Source of the DNA: JAWLAT01 sp041395325 | GTDB lineage: Bacteria > Pseudomonadota > Gammaproteobacteria > Xanthomonadales > SZUA-5 | Length of the DNA: 64,000 nucleotides | Direction of reading: 5' to 3' | Assembly (NCBI GenBank): GCA_041395325.1 | Contig: JAWLAT010000019.1 | Location: forward strand, 1-64,000 | Shown: piece after piece, positions 23,638-33,246 of the stretch | How the letters are laid out: each line of letters opens with the position of its first letter | How positions within the stretch are numbered: the stretch's first letter is position 1 | Program-made: the position numbers and the translations under genes | Notes under the pieces: generated by a model | What the model was told of the DNA's origin: nothing | What the model saw: only the letters and a program-made list of their open reading frames with translations | The model's database searches: none

Positions 23638-24777
23638 ATGAGCATGCCGCGCACGCCCTTCCGCTACGCCCTCCTGTCCGCCGCACTGGCCCTGGCTGCC
23701 TGCAGCAGCGAGCCGCCCGCCGAGGCCGGCAAGGTCGATGAAGCGTCGACCAAGACCGAGATCGAGGCGCGCGTGCCGGTCGAAGTGGCCACCGCCCGCC
23801 GGGCGCCGGTGACTCAGGCCTTCCAGGGCACCGCCACGCTGGAAGCGGTGGCCACCTCTGAAGTGGTGTCCAAGGCCACCGGCGTGGTGCTGAAGCTGCT
23901 GGTGGAAGAGGGGGATCAGGTCAAGCAGGGTCAGCTGCTGGCTCGGCTGGAGAATGATCGGCAGCGATTGTCCCTGCGCCAGGCCAAGGCCGATCTGGCC
24001 AAGCAGGAGAGCGAGTATCAGCGCACGCAGCAGATGTTCGAGCGCAAGCTGATCGCCAACGATGCCTTCGATCGTGCCCGCTATGACCTGGAAGCCCAGC
24101 GCGCCCGGGTGGCGCTGCAGGAACTGGAACTGTCCTACACCGACATCAAGGCGCCCATCGGCGGCGTGGTCAGCGAGCGGATGATTCGCGAGGGCAATCT
24201 GGTGCAGATCAACCAGGCGTTGTTCCGGATCGATGATTTCGATCCGCTGGAAGCGGTGGTCAATGTGCCCGAGCGCGAGATGCAGCGCATCGCTGCCGGT
24301 CAGCCGGTCACGATGCTGGTCGACGCGGTGCCGGGCGAGGCCTTCCAGGGCAGCGTGGCCCGGGTCAGCCCGGTCGTCGATGCCGCGTCGGGCACCTTCC
24401 GTGTGGTCGCGCACTTCCGTGACTCTGAGAACCGTCTGCGCTCGGGCATGTTCGGACGCCTGTCGGTGGTCCACGATGTCCGCGAAGAAGTGTTGACGGT
24501 GCCGCGCCAGGCCTTGCTGGCCGAGGACCAGGATGCCGCGGTCTATCTGGTCGACAGTGATGGCGTGGCGCGCCGTCAAGCCGTGAGCCTGGGCTATGTG
24601 TCCGGCGGCGTGGCCGAGATTCGTGATGGTCTGGAGGCCGGCGCCGTGGTCGTGACCCTGGGTCAGGCCGGCGTCCGCGAAGGCACCAAGGTACAGGTGC
24701 TCAATCCGCCGGCCGAAGTGCCCGGTGGCTCGGCCCAGACGGCCCAGCTGGCAGCGTCCGGCGAACGCGGCGGCTGA
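23638..24777 (+). CDS. RND efflux periplasmic adaptor (lipoprotein)
   Basis: Membrane-fusion protein of 379 aa linking RND pumps to an outer-membrane channel. A lipoprotein signal ends in the lipobox LAAC (Cys near residue 22). The adaptor body shows the biotinyl/lipoyl-like halves (GVVLKLLVEEGDQVKQGQLL and LSYTDIKAPIGGVVSERMIR) flanking a helical hairpin rich in Gln, Lys and Arg (about 120-170). A beta-barrel domain and a membrane-proximal domain (VPRQALLAEDQDAAVYLVD) follow. ATG 23638 or the in-frame ATG 23644 may be used; the longer frame from 23353 is not protein-like. It is the first gene of a three-gene efflux operon with no outer-membrane factor gene in the window. Confidence 0.93.
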   Translation: MSMPRTPFRYALLSAALALAACSSEPPAEAGKVDEASTKTEIEARVPVEVATARRAPVTQAFQGTATLEAVATSEVVSKATGVVLKLLVEEGDQVKQGQLLARLENDRQRLSLRQAKADLAKQESEYQRTQQMFERKLIANDAFDRARYDLEAQRARVALQELELSYTDIKAPIGGVVSERMIREGNLVQINQALFRIDDFDPLEAVVNVPEREMQRIAAGQPVTMLVDAVPGEAFQGSVARVSPVVDAASGTFRVVAHFRDSENRLRSGMFGRLSVVHDVREEVLTVPRQALLAEDQDAAVYLVDSDGVARRQAVSLGYVSGGVAEIRDGLEAGAVVVTLGQAGVREGTKVQVLNPPAEVPGGSAQTAQLAASGERGG

Positions 24778-24783
24778 TTCACG

Positions 24784-24960
24784 ATGACCAACGTCCCTGC
24801 CGCCGCGGTGATTGAAACCGTTGTTGCGGTGGGGGCGGTGGCTGCATTTCGACCGAGCGCTGCGCTCGGACTCATGCTCTCCAGCGCGATTGTCCACGAC
24901 GGTCGGCGCGCTGGCGCCCGGCTGCTGGGCGCCTCTGACTCAGACAGGCAACAGCCATGA
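24784..24960 (+). CDS. Possible 58-aa leader/coupling ORF
   Basis: An ATG-initiated frame of 58 codons fills the gap between adaptor and pump genes. It ends in TGA overlapping the pump start codon (ATGA), the same overlap style as between the two pump genes. The predicted peptide has a hydrophobic stretch (ETVVAVGAVAAF) but no recognised family. A 7-bp hairpin (24859-24875) lies inside. There is no obvious ribosome site. It could be a coupling leader or a chance frame. Confidence 0.3.
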   Translation: MTNVPAAAVIETVVAVGAVAAFRPSAALGLMLSSAIVHDGRRAGARLLGASDSDRQQP

Positions 24961-27900
24961 ACATCATTGCAGGTGCAACCCGTCGACGCGTTACGGTAGT
25001 CATGTTCACCGTGACGCTGGTGCTGTTCGGCGTGATTGGACTGAGCCGGCTCAAGCTCAATCTGCTGCCGGATCTGTCCTACCCCACGCTGACGGTGCGC
25101 ACTGAGTTCACGGGCGCCGCGCCGAGCGAGATCGAGACCCTGCTGACCGAGCCGGTCGAGGAAGCGGTCGGTGTGGTCAAGAACGTGCAGCGGGTCAGCA
25201 GCGTGTCGCGCACCGGGCAGTCCGATGTGCTGCTGGAGTTCGCCTGGGGCACCGACATGGACCAGGCCGGCCTGGACGTGCGCGAGAAGCTGGAGTTGCT
25301 GCAACTGCCGCTGCAGGCCACACGACCGCAGCTGCTGCGCTTTGATCCGTCCACCGAACCCATCGTGCGCTTGGCCCTGTTGGCCGACGAGAACAGCGGT
25401 GAGGTGGCTCTGAAGTCGCTGCGCACCCATGCCGATGAAGAGCTGAGCAAGCGCATCGAACCGCTCGAAGGCGTGGCGGCGGTGAAGATCGGCGGTGGTC
25501 TGGAAGACGAAGTGCAGGTGCAGCTGGACCAGCAGCGCCTGGGCCAACTGGGTCTGACCGTCGGCACCGTCATCGACCGTCTGGCACAGGAGAACGTCAA
25601 TCTGTCCGGTGGCCGGGTCGATGAAGGCAGTCAGCGCTTCCTGGTGCGCACGCTGAACCAGTTCGTCAATCTGGATGAGATGCGCGAGATGGTGGTGGCG
25701 GTGATCGCCGGGCGTTCGGTGCGGCTGAAGGACATCGCCACGGTCGAAGCTGGCTTCAAGGAGCGCGAGGCGATCATCCGCATCGACGGTCGCGAAGCGG
25801 TCGAAGTGGCCGTCTACAAGGAAGGTGATGCCAACACGGTGGCCGTTGCCGGGCGCATTCGTGGCTCGCTGGAGCGGTTGCGCAAGGAACTGCCGGCGGG
25901 CGCCAGTCTGGAGCTGATCGACGATCAATCGCGCTTCATCGAGAGCTCGATCGCCGAAGTGGTACAGAGCGCACTGCTCGGTGGTCTGCTGGCGGTGCTG
26001 ACGATCTATCTGTTCCTCGGCAATGGCTGGGCGACGATCGTGATCTCGCTGTCGCTGCCGGTGTCGATCATCGCCACCTTCTTCTTCATGCAGCAGTTCG
26101 GCATCACGCTCAATGTGATGTCCCTGGGCGGCATCGCGCTGGCCACCGGCATGGTGGTCGACAATGCCATTGTCGTGCTCGAGAACACCGCACGTCTGCG
26201 CCGGCAGGGCATGGACGTGCTGCATGCGGCGGTGACTGGTGCCAGCGAGGTGGGCATGGCCATCACCGCGTCGACACTGACCCACATCGCCGTGTTCCTG
26301 CCGCTGGTCTTCGTCGAGGGCATTGCGGGTCAGTTGTTCCGCGATCAGGCCCTGACGGTGACCTTCGCGCTGCTGGTGTCGCTGCTCGTTGCGCTCACGC
26401 TGATCCCGATGCTGGCCAGTCTGGAGGCGCGTGCGCCCATGGCCTTTGGCGACAAGGATCCGGACAAGCCATTGGGGCGAGTCAGTGGCGTGACGTCGCA
26501 GCTGCTGGCCGCAGCCATGCTGGTCCTGTCGATTCCGGTGGTCATCCTGACGTGGTTGTTGAGGTGGCCGGGCCTGCTGGTGCAGCGCGGCTACGCTGCC
26601 GTCGAAAACAGCTACGGCAAGCTGCTGCCGTGGTCGTTGCGGAATCGCTGGTCGGTCATCGGCATTGCCGTCCTGAGTCTGGTGCTGGCGCTGGGCGCCG
26701 TGCGTCAACTGGGGCTGGAACTCATTCCCGAGTTTGCTCAGGGCCAGGTCACCCTGGAACTGAAATTGCCGCCAGGCACGCCGCTGGCGTACACCGATCG
26801 CTACGTCGATCAGTTCCAGCGCAAGGCTATGGAGATCGACGGCATCAAGCGCGTCTATGCCGTGTCCGGCAGCGGTACCCGGCTGGATGCCAACCCGACT
26901 GAGTCGGGCGAGAACATCGCCCGGCTGCTGATCGATCTGCAGCCCAGCGTGGGGCGCCGCGATGAAGCGCGCGTGCTGGACCGCTTGCGCCAGGTGACCG
27001 CGTTGATCCCGGGTGCCGATGCGAAGTTCGGCAAACCGGCGTTGTTCAGCTTTGACACGCCGGTGGAAGTCGAGATTGCCGGTTTCGATCTGGATCAGCT
27101 GGATCGCGCCGGTGACGAAGTGACGCGATTAATGCGGGCCAATCCGGCCTTCGCCGACGTCAAGTCCAGCGTCGAGCAAGGTCATCCGGAGGTGCGAATT
27201 CACTTCGATCAGGACAAGGCCGCGGCGCTGGGTCTGACGGTGCGCGAGGTCGCCGATCAGGTGGTGCGCAAGGTGCGTGGTGAAATCGCCACGCGCTACA
27301 GTCTGGGTGATCGCAAGATCGACGTGCTGGTGCGCTCGCGTGAAGCCGATCGCAGTTCGGTGGCTGACCTGCGCCGGACGTTGATCAACGCCGGTGATCG
27401 GGCGGTGCCGCTGGAGGCGTTGGCGGAGGTGACGATTACCGAAGGTCCGGGCGAGATTCGCCGCACCGACCAGGAACGCATTGCTCGCATCGAAGCCAAC
27501 CTGACCGGCAGCGATCTCGGTACCGCGGTCGCCAGCCTGCAGCGGCAACTGACCGAGGTGGCGTTGCCGCCGGGCGTGGACGTGCGCGTGGTCGGCCAGA
27601 GCGAAGAAATGGCGCGCTCCTTCAATTCGCTGCTGTTCGCACTGGGGCTGGCGGTGTTCATGGTCTATCTGGTGATGGCCAGCCAGTTCGAATCGCTGCG
27701 CCATCCCTTCCTGATCCTGTTCAGCGTGCCGCTGGCGCTGGTGGGCGCGGTGTTCTCGCTGTACCTGCTGGGGATGAGTCTGTCGGTGGTGGTGTTCATC
27801 GGTCTGATCATGCTGGTGGGCATCGTGGTTTCTAACGCCATCGTGCTGATCGATCGGGTCAATCAGTTGCGCAATCTGGGCACGGATCGGCGCGAGGCGG

Positions 27901-28181
27901 TGATCGAAGGTGCCAAGGCGCGTTTGCGCCCGATCATCATGACCACCGTCACCACGCTGTTCGGTTTCCTGCCGATGGCCATTGGTCTGGGCGATGGCGC
28001 TGAGTTGCGCCAGCCATTGGCGATCACGGTGATCGGTGGTCTGGCCTTCTCCACGCTGCTGACGCTGGTGCTCATTCCGGTGCTGTATGACCTGTTCGGC
28101 GGTGAGCGGGTGCCGGTGCCAGTCTCCGAGCGGGACAAGGGGCTGGACGACGGCGCGCTGGAAGGGGGCTCGCAGGCATGA
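24957..28181 (+). CDS. RND efflux permease (first pump)
   Basis: Inner-membrane RND transporter of 1074 aa. Twelve membrane segments are expected, with two large periplasmic loops after segments 1 and 7. The start RVTVVMFTVTLVLFGVIGL is the first segment, followed by the porter-domain opening LNLLPDLSYPTLTV. The transmembrane-4 proton-relay motif reads GMVVDNAIVVLEN, keeping the first Asp but with Asn where AcrB has a second Asp. The second half repeats this plan (VGIVVSNAIVLIDRVNQLR). It overlaps the next pump gene by ATGA. Paired unlike pumps after one adaptor recall MdtBC-type heteromeric systems. The substrate is unknown; drug-type (HAE1-like) is more likely than metal. Confidence 0.92.
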   Translation: MNIIAGATRRRVTVVMFTVTLVLFGVIGLSRLKLNLLPDLSYPTLTVRTEFTGAAPSEIETLLTEPVEEAVGVVKNVQRVSSVSRTGQSDVLLEFAWGTDMDQAGLDVREKLELLQLPLQATRPQLLRFDPSTEPIVRLALLADENSGEVALKSLRTHADEELSKRIEPLEGVAAVKIGGGLEDEVQVQLDQQRLGQLGLTVGTVIDRLAQENVNLSGGRVDEGSQRFLVRTLNQFVNLDEMREMVVAVIAGRSVRLKDIATVEAGFKEREAIIRIDGREAVEVAVYKEGDANTVAVAGRIRGSLERLRKELPAGASLELIDDQSRFIESSIAEVVQSALLGGLLAVLTIYLFLGNGWATIVISLSLPVSIIATFFFMQQFGITLNVMSLGGIALATGMVVDNAIVVLENTARLRRQGMDVLHAAVTGASEVGMAITASTLTHIAVFLPLVFVEGIAGQLFRDQALTVTFALLVSLLVALTLIPMLASLEARAPMAFGDKDPDKPLGRVSGVTSQLLAAAMLVLSIPVVILTWLLRWPGLLVQRGYAAVENSYGKLLPWSLRNRWSVIGIAVLSLVLALGAVRQLGLELIPEFAQGQVTLELKLPPGTPLAYTDRYVDQFQRKAMEIDGIKRVYAVSGSGTRLDANPTESGENIARLLIDLQPSVGRRDEARVLDRLRQVTALIPGADAKFGKPALFSFDTPVEVEIAGFDLDQLDRAGDEVTRLMRANPAFADVKSSVEQGHPEVRIHFDQDKAAALGLTVREVADQVVRKVRGEIATRYSLGDRKIDVLVRSREADRSSVADLRRTLINAGDRAVPLEALAEVTITEGPGEIRRTDQERIARIEANLTGSDLGTAVASLQRQLTEVALPPGVDVRVVGQSEEMARSFNSLLFALGLAVFMVYLVMASQFESLRHPFLILFSVPLALVGAVFSLYLLGMSLSVVVFIGLIMLVGIVVSNAIVLIDRVNQLRNLGTDRREAVIEGAKARLRPIIMTTVTTLFGFLPMAIGLGDGAELRQPLAITVIGGLAFSTLLTLVLIPVLYDLFGGERVPVPVSERDKGLDDGALEGGSQA

Positions 28182-31100
28182 ACATTGCGCGCCTGGCCCT
28201 GCAGCGGCCCGTCACCACGGTGATGTTCTTCGTCTCGCTGGTGGTGATCGGTTTGATTGCTGCCCGGGATCTGCCGCTGGAGTTCTTCCCGGAACTCGAT
28301 GCGCCCTTCATCGCGGTCAATGTGCCCTATGCCGGTTCCACACCGAAGGAAGTGGAACGGGAGATCACCCGGCCGCTGGAAGAGGTGCTGGGCACGCTGC
28401 CGGGCATCAAGCAGATGCAGAGCGAGTCCAAGGCCGATGGCGCCGGCGTGTTCATGATCTTCGAGTGGGGCGTCGATCTGGCGATCAAGGCGGCCGAGGT
28501 GCGCGAACGGGTCGACGCCGCCCGCGATGAGCTGCCCAGCGATGTGCGGCGGATCAATGTGTTCAAGTTCAACACGGCAGACGAACCGATCCTGCGCGTC
28601 CGCCTGTCAGCCGGTGACATGGATCTGCGTGGCCAGTATCACAAGCTCGAGCGATTGCTGAAGCGGCCGCTGGAGCGCATTGCCGGCATTGCCCGGGTGG
28701 ATCTGTCGGGGGTGGCACCGGATGAGGTGCAGATCGCGCTGTTGCCCGAGCGCATCGCCAGCCATTCGATCGACCTCAATCGCTTGTCGCGCTTGCTGAT
28801 GGGAGAGAATTTCTCTTTGTCGGGCGGTCTGATTGACGATGGCAACACGCGCGTACGCGTGCAGCCCGAGGGCGAGTTCCGTTCGCTTGAGCAGATTGGC
28901 GCGCTGATCGTCAACGATGCCGGCGTGCGCCTGCGCGACATCGCCGAGATCCGCCATCAGCCGCAGCAGATGAACTATCGCCGCATTCTCGACGGCGAGT
29001 ATGCGGTGGGCGTGGACATCTACAAGGAGCGCGGTGCCAATCTGGTCGAGACCGGCCGGCTGGTGCGCGAGGAAGTGGAGCGCATCAACGCCAGTGGTGA
29101 TCTGGGCGACATTCGCATGATCACCTTCGACGACAAGGCTGAAGGGGTGACCGGTTCGCTCAGCGAACTGCTGAAGTCCGGCCTGCTGGGCATGGCCCTG
29201 TCGCTGTTCGTGCTGTTCGCCTTCCTGCGCCACTGGCCGTCAACACTGATGGTGTCGCTGGCCGTGCCGATCTGCGCGACGATCACGCTGGGCTTCATGT
29301 ACTTCATGGGCCTGACGCTGAACATCCTGTCGATGATGGGCTTGCTGCTGGCCGTCGGCATGCTGGTCGACAACGCGGTGGTGGTGGTCGAGAGCATTTT
29401 CCAGGAGCGCGAACGCGGCATTTCCGATCCGAAGGTGGCGGCCATCAACGGCGCGCAATCGGTGACCCTGGCGGTGAGCGCTGGCACGCTGACCAGCGTC
29501 ATCGTGTTCGTGCCGATCATCTTCGGCGAGAAGATCGACATCACGATTTTCCTCGTACATGTGGCCATCCCGCTGACGGTGGCACTGCTTTGTTCCTGGC
29601 TGGTGGCGATCTCACTGATTCCGATGCTGGCGGCGCGGGTCAACCCGCCGGCCGGCGATCAGCGGGTCCACCTGTTCGACCACATACGCGGCGCCTATGA
29701 GCGCTTCCTGACCTGGACGCTGGCGCACCGCTGGAAGACCTCACTGGGTATCGTCGTGCTGCTGTTGCTGACGGCGATCCCGGCCAAGCTGGTCAATTTC
29801 GACATGTTCCCGGCTGATGACCGTCGCTCCATTCGAGTCGAGTACGACCTCAACGGCAGCTATCGGCTGGAGGAACTCGAACCGGCCGTGCGCAAGGTGA
29901 TGGACTACCTGGAAGCGCATCGTGAGGAGTGGCAGATCAAGTCACTGTACAGCTGGTTCTCCGAAGATGGCGGCATGTCGACCTGGGTCAATCTGCGTGA
30001 CGATGCCGACGCCTCACTCACCGCCACCGAGGTCAGCGAGAAGATCCGCGAGAATCTGCCTCAGGTGGCCATCGGCAAGGTTTCGGTCGGGTCGGGTCGC
30101 AATGACGGCGATGGCAATGCGGGCGTGCGTCTGAGCGTGGTGGGCGATTCGACCGCCATCCTTGAAGACGTGGCCGGCACGCTGGTCAAGGTGCTGCAGA
30201 CCGTACCGGGTCTGTCCGATGTTCGCGTCGACCAAGGCACGGCCGAGCGCGAGGTGCAGCTGAAGGTCGATCGTGATCGTGCCGTGGCCATGGGCTTCGA
30301 TACGCAGCAGATCTCGCAGCTCGTGTCGGTGGCGATGCGCGGGCAGCCTTTGAACGAATATCGCGGCGAGGAAGGCGAGGTGGCCTTGTGGCTGCGTTTC
30401 AAGGATGCCGACCAGCTCAGTCTGGACCAATTGGGTCAGATTCAGCTGACGCGACCAGGTCAGCCTTCGGTGCCGCTGACCGCCCTGGTGAGTCTGGACG
30501 TCGAGCAGGGACCGGCCACGATTCAGCGCACCAATCGGCAAGTGGCCCTGCAGATCCAGAGTGATCTGGACAAGGACGTCAGCATGGGCGATGCGCGTGA
30601 GCGGATCGAGGCCGCCCTGAAGGAGGTGCAGCTGCCGGCCGGCTACAGCTGGAACTTCGGTCGTGGCTTCGATCGCGACCAGGAAGCCTCGAACACGATG
30701 CTGTTCAATTTCCTGTTGGCGATTGCGCTGATCTACATGGTGATGGCGGCGCTGTTTGAAAGCACCCTGTATCCGCTGACCATTCTGACCTCGATCGTTT
30801 TCTCGATCTGCGGCGTCTTTTGGGCCTTCATGTTCACCGGCACCACCTTCTCGCTCACCGCGATGATCGGCATTCTGATTCTCATCGGCGTGGTGGTGAA
30901 CAACGGCATCGTGCTGATCGAGCACGTCAACAACCTGCGTCGCGAAGGGAAGCCGCGCGACGTCGCGCTGGCGCTGGGCGGTCGCGAGCGGCTGCGGCCG
31001 ATCCTGATGACCGTGGGGACGACCGTGCTGGGGCTGCTGCCGCTGTGCATCAGCAACGTGCAGATCGGTGGCGATGGGCCGCCCTATTATCCGATGGCAC

Positions 31101-31270
31101 GAGCCATTGCCGGCGGTTTGCTGTTCTCGACGCTGGTCAGTCTGGTGGTGCTGCCAACCATCTATGCACTGGTGGATGACTTCACCGACTGGCTGAGCCG
31201 CTTGTTCCGACGCGCCGGCACACAGGCTCGAGGCTTCCGCAATCCTGGCGCCATGGCCATCGACAGTTGA
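28178..31270 (+). CDS. RND efflux permease (second pump)
   Basis: Second RND transporter, 1030 aa, clearly different from the first pump. It starts MNIARLALQRPVTTVMFF, a typical RND amino-terminus, with LEFFPELDAPFIAVNVPYAG opening the porter domain. The relay motif is VGMLVDNAVVVVES, again Asp-Asn. The second half shows IGVVVNNGIVLIEHVNNLRR. Its ATG overlaps the stop of the first pump, so the two are translationally coupled and may assemble as a heterotrimer. No terminator is seen directly after it; ygfB begins 80 bp downstream. Confidence 0.92.
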   Translation: MNIARLALQRPVTTVMFFVSLVVIGLIAARDLPLEFFPELDAPFIAVNVPYAGSTPKEVEREITRPLEEVLGTLPGIKQMQSESKADGAGVFMIFEWGVDLAIKAAEVRERVDAARDELPSDVRRINVFKFNTADEPILRVRLSAGDMDLRGQYHKLERLLKRPLERIAGIARVDLSGVAPDEVQIALLPERIASHSIDLNRLSRLLMGENFSLSGGLIDDGNTRVRVQPEGEFRSLEQIGALIVNDAGVRLRDIAEIRHQPQQMNYRRILDGEYAVGVDIYKERGANLVETGRLVREEVERINASGDLGDIRMITFDDKAEGVTGSLSELLKSGLLGMALSLFVLFAFLRHWPSTLMVSLAVPICATITLGFMYFMGLTLNILSMMGLLLAVGMLVDNAVVVVESIFQERERGISDPKVAAINGAQSVTLAVSAGTLTSVIVFVPIIFGEKIDITIFLVHVAIPLTVALLCSWLVAISLIPMLAARVNPPAGDQRVHLFDHIRGAYERFLTWTLAHRWKTSLGIVVLLLLTAIPAKLVNFDMFPADDRRSIRVEYDLNGSYRLEELEPAVRKVMDYLEAHREEWQIKSLYSWFSEDGGMSTWVNLRDDADASLTATEVSEKIRENLPQVAIGKVSVGSGRNDGDGNAGVRLSVVGDSTAILEDVAGTLVKVLQTVPGLSDVRVDQGTAEREVQLKVDRDRAVAMGFDTQQISQLVSVAMRGQPLNEYRGEEGEVALWLRFKDADQLSLDQLGQIQLTRPGQPSVPLTALVSLDVEQGPATIQRTNRQVALQIQSDLDKDVSMGDARERIEAALKEVQLPAGYSWNFGRGFDRDQEASNTMLFNFLLAIALIYMVMAALFESTLYPLTILTSIVFSICGVFWAFMFTGTTFSLTAMIGILILIGVVVNNGIVLIEHVNNLRREGKPRDVALALGGRERLRPILMTVGTTVLGLLPLCISNVQIGGDGPPYYPMARAIAGGLLFSTLVSLVVLPTIYALVDDFTDWLSRLFRRAGTQARGFRNPGAMAIDS

Positions 31271-31350
31271 GCGGGTAGCCTTAGCATGGCGGAAGGACTG
31301 GTGTTGTCGGACTGCTAGACTGCCGCTTTGGCACAGAGGCGTCCAAGTCG

Positions 31351-31890
31351 ATGCAGCATCCCTACCATGGCCTGCAAGGCATCCTGACGCATTGGAAGGC
31401 CGACATCGATGCCGCCGAGCTGCACGGGCAGGTGGTGGGTCTGCTCAGTGGCGGAAAGCCGGCATCGGCCGATGGGCCCGCCGTGGCAGCGGCGCTGGGA
31501 TTGACCGAGCAATTGGGCGAAGCGACATCGAGCGAGGTCGCGCGCATCGTCGGTGCGCTGGCTGCGGCCAGCGAGGCCGCCCTGGCCGACGAGCAGCTTG
31601 GTTTTCAGCCGTTGCTGCCCGACGATGAACAGGCCTTGGACGAACGCGTCGGCGCGCTGCTGCAGTGGTCCCGTGGCTTTCTCGCAGGGCTGGGTCTGAG
31701 CGGCTTCAAGGTGGAGGGTCAGGCGCAGGGTGTGGATGAGTTCCTGGCTGATCTCAGCACCATTGCCGCCAGCTCGATCGATGCGCTGGACGGTGACGAG
31801 GAGAGCGAGGTGGCCTACATGGAGTTGCTGGAGTTTCTGCGCATGGGCACCCTGTTGGTCCACCTGTCCAGTCGTCGGGAGGCCGCATGA
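31351..31890 (+). CDS. ygfB: UPF0149 family protein YgfB
   Basis: All-helical UPF0149/YecA-type protein of 179 aa. The family pattern is visible in ELHGQVVGLLSGG at the N-terminus, the region WSRGFLAGLGLSGF, and the acidic ending DEESEVAYMELLEFLRMG. Its role is not well defined; in Pseudomonas aeruginosa YgfB is reported to influence expression of resistance functions. It is coupled to pepP by an ATGA overlap, the gene order also known from E. coli, where ubiH follows. Here ubiH does not follow. Confidence 0.9.
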   Translation: MQHPYHGLQGILTHWKADIDAAELHGQVVGLLSGGKPASADGPAVAAALGLTEQLGEATSSEVARIVGALAAASEAALADEQLGFQPLLPDDEQALDERVGALLQWSRGFLAGLGLSGFKVEGQAQGVDEFLADLSTIAASSIDALDGDEESEVAYMELLEFLRMGTLLVHLSSRREAA

Positions 31891-33209
31891 TCGCCGCCAG
31901 CGAATACGTTCGCCGTCGCCGTCAGTTGATGGAGATGGCCGGTCCGGATGCCGCCGTCGTGGTGCCGGCCGCGCCGGCCCGGATCCGCAACAACGATGCC
32001 CACTACCCCTATCGCCAGGACAGCGACCTGCTTTATCTGACCGGCTTCGAGGAACCTGAGGCCGTGCTGGTGCTGGTGCCGGGGCGGGAAGCCGCCGCCT
32101 CGATCCTGTTCTGTCGCGAACGCGATCTGAAGCGGGAGATCTGGGACGGCCCGCGTCTGGGACCCGAGGCCGCGCCCGAGCAACTGGGTCTGGACGATGC
32201 TTTCCCGATCGAGGACATCGACGACATCCTGCCGGGACTGCTGGAGAACCGCGAGCGGATCTACTATCCCTTCGGACGCGATGCGGATTTCGACCTCAAG
32301 GTCATGTCCTGGGTCAACCAGACCCGGGCCCGCCTGCGCGGCAGCGCGCGCTCTCCGCAAGGGCTGATCGCGCTGGGCCATTTGCTGCACGAGCTGCGGC
32401 TGTTCAAATCCCGCGACGAACTCAAGGTCATGACAAAGGCGGCGGCGATCACGGTGCAGGCGCACCGGCGCTTGCTGGAAGTCTGTCGCCCGGGCATGAG
32501 CGAGTACGAAATCGAAGCCGAGCTGTTGCACGTCTTTCGACGCCAACAGGCCGTGCCGGCCTATGAGCCCATCGTCGGCGGTGGTGCCAACGCCTGCATC
32601 CTGCACTATCGCAACAACAATGCGATGCTGCAGGAAGGCACGCTGTTGCTGGTCGACGCCGGTGCCGAGTATCACAACTACGCCGCCGACGTGACCCGCA
32701 CCATTCCGGTCAGCGGTGTCTATTCCAAGCCGCAGCGGGAGATCTACGAACTGGTCCTGGCGGCGCAGCTGGCGGCCATTGATGCGGTGCGTCCCGGCGA
32801 ACACTGGGAGGCTCCCCATCGCGCCGCCGTGCAGGTCATCAGCGAGGGACTGCTGCGCCTGGGTCTGCTCAAGGGCAGCATTGACGAAGTCATCGCTGAG
32901 GGCCGCTATCAGCGCTTCTTCATGCACAAGACCGGTCACTGGCTGGGTCTGGACGTGCATGACGTTGGTGATTACCGGATTGACGGACAGCCACGCTTGC
33001 TCGAACCCGGGATGGTGCTGACGGTGGAACCGGGCATCTACATCGCGCCGGACGACACCTCGGTGGCCCGCCGCTGGCGCGGCATCGGCGTGCGCATCGA
33101 AGACGATGTGGTCGTCACTCGGCAGGGCCACAAGGTGCTGACCGAAGCCGCACCGAAGACGGTTGCCGAAATCGAGGCGGCCATGGCACAGGCGCGTCAG
33201 GCGGCCTGA
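31887..33209 (+). CDS. pepP: Xaa-Pro aminopeptidase P
   Basis: Dimanganese aminopeptidase of 440 aa that removes N-terminal residues preceding proline; cytosolic. The N-terminal creatinase-like domain (SDLLYLTGFEEPEAVLVLVP) is followed by a pita-bread catalytic domain. Metal ligands are the Asp residues in LLVDAGAEYHNYAADVTRT, the His of HKTGHWLGLDVHD, and Glu in VLTVEPGIYI and GVRIEDDVV. Its length matches E. coli PepP (441 aa). It starts in overlap with the ygfB stop. A REP-like repeat pair lies just downstream. Confidence 0.95.
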   Translation: MIAASEYVRRRRQLMEMAGPDAAVVVPAAPARIRNNDAHYPYRQDSDLLYLTGFEEPEAVLVLVPGREAAASILFCRERDLKREIWDGPRLGPEAAPEQLGLDDAFPIEDIDDILPGLLENRERIYYPFGRDADFDLKVMSWVNQTRARLRGSARSPQGLIALGHLLHELRLFKSRDELKVMTKAAAITVQAHRRLLEVCRPGMSEYEIEAELLHVFRRQQAVPAYEPIVGGGANACILHYRNNNAMLQEGTLLLVDAGAEYHNYAADVTRTIPVSGVYSKPQREIYELVLAAQLAAIDAVRPGEHWEAPHRAAVQVISEGLLRLGLLKGSIDEVIAEGRYQRFFMHKTGHWLGLDVHDVGDYRIDGQPRLLEPGMVLTVEPGIYIAPDDTSVARRWRGIGVRIEDDVVVTRQGHKVLTEAAPKTVAEIEAAMAQARQAA

Positions 33210-33246
33210 ACGGGCTGGTGGATTCCTGTCGCAGCTCGACAGGCTG

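Noticed and set aside
24663..26708. A 681-codon open frame antisense to the RND pump
   Set aside because: Gln/His/Arg-rich translation typical of the complementary strand of a coding gene; the sense strand is an unambiguous RND pump.
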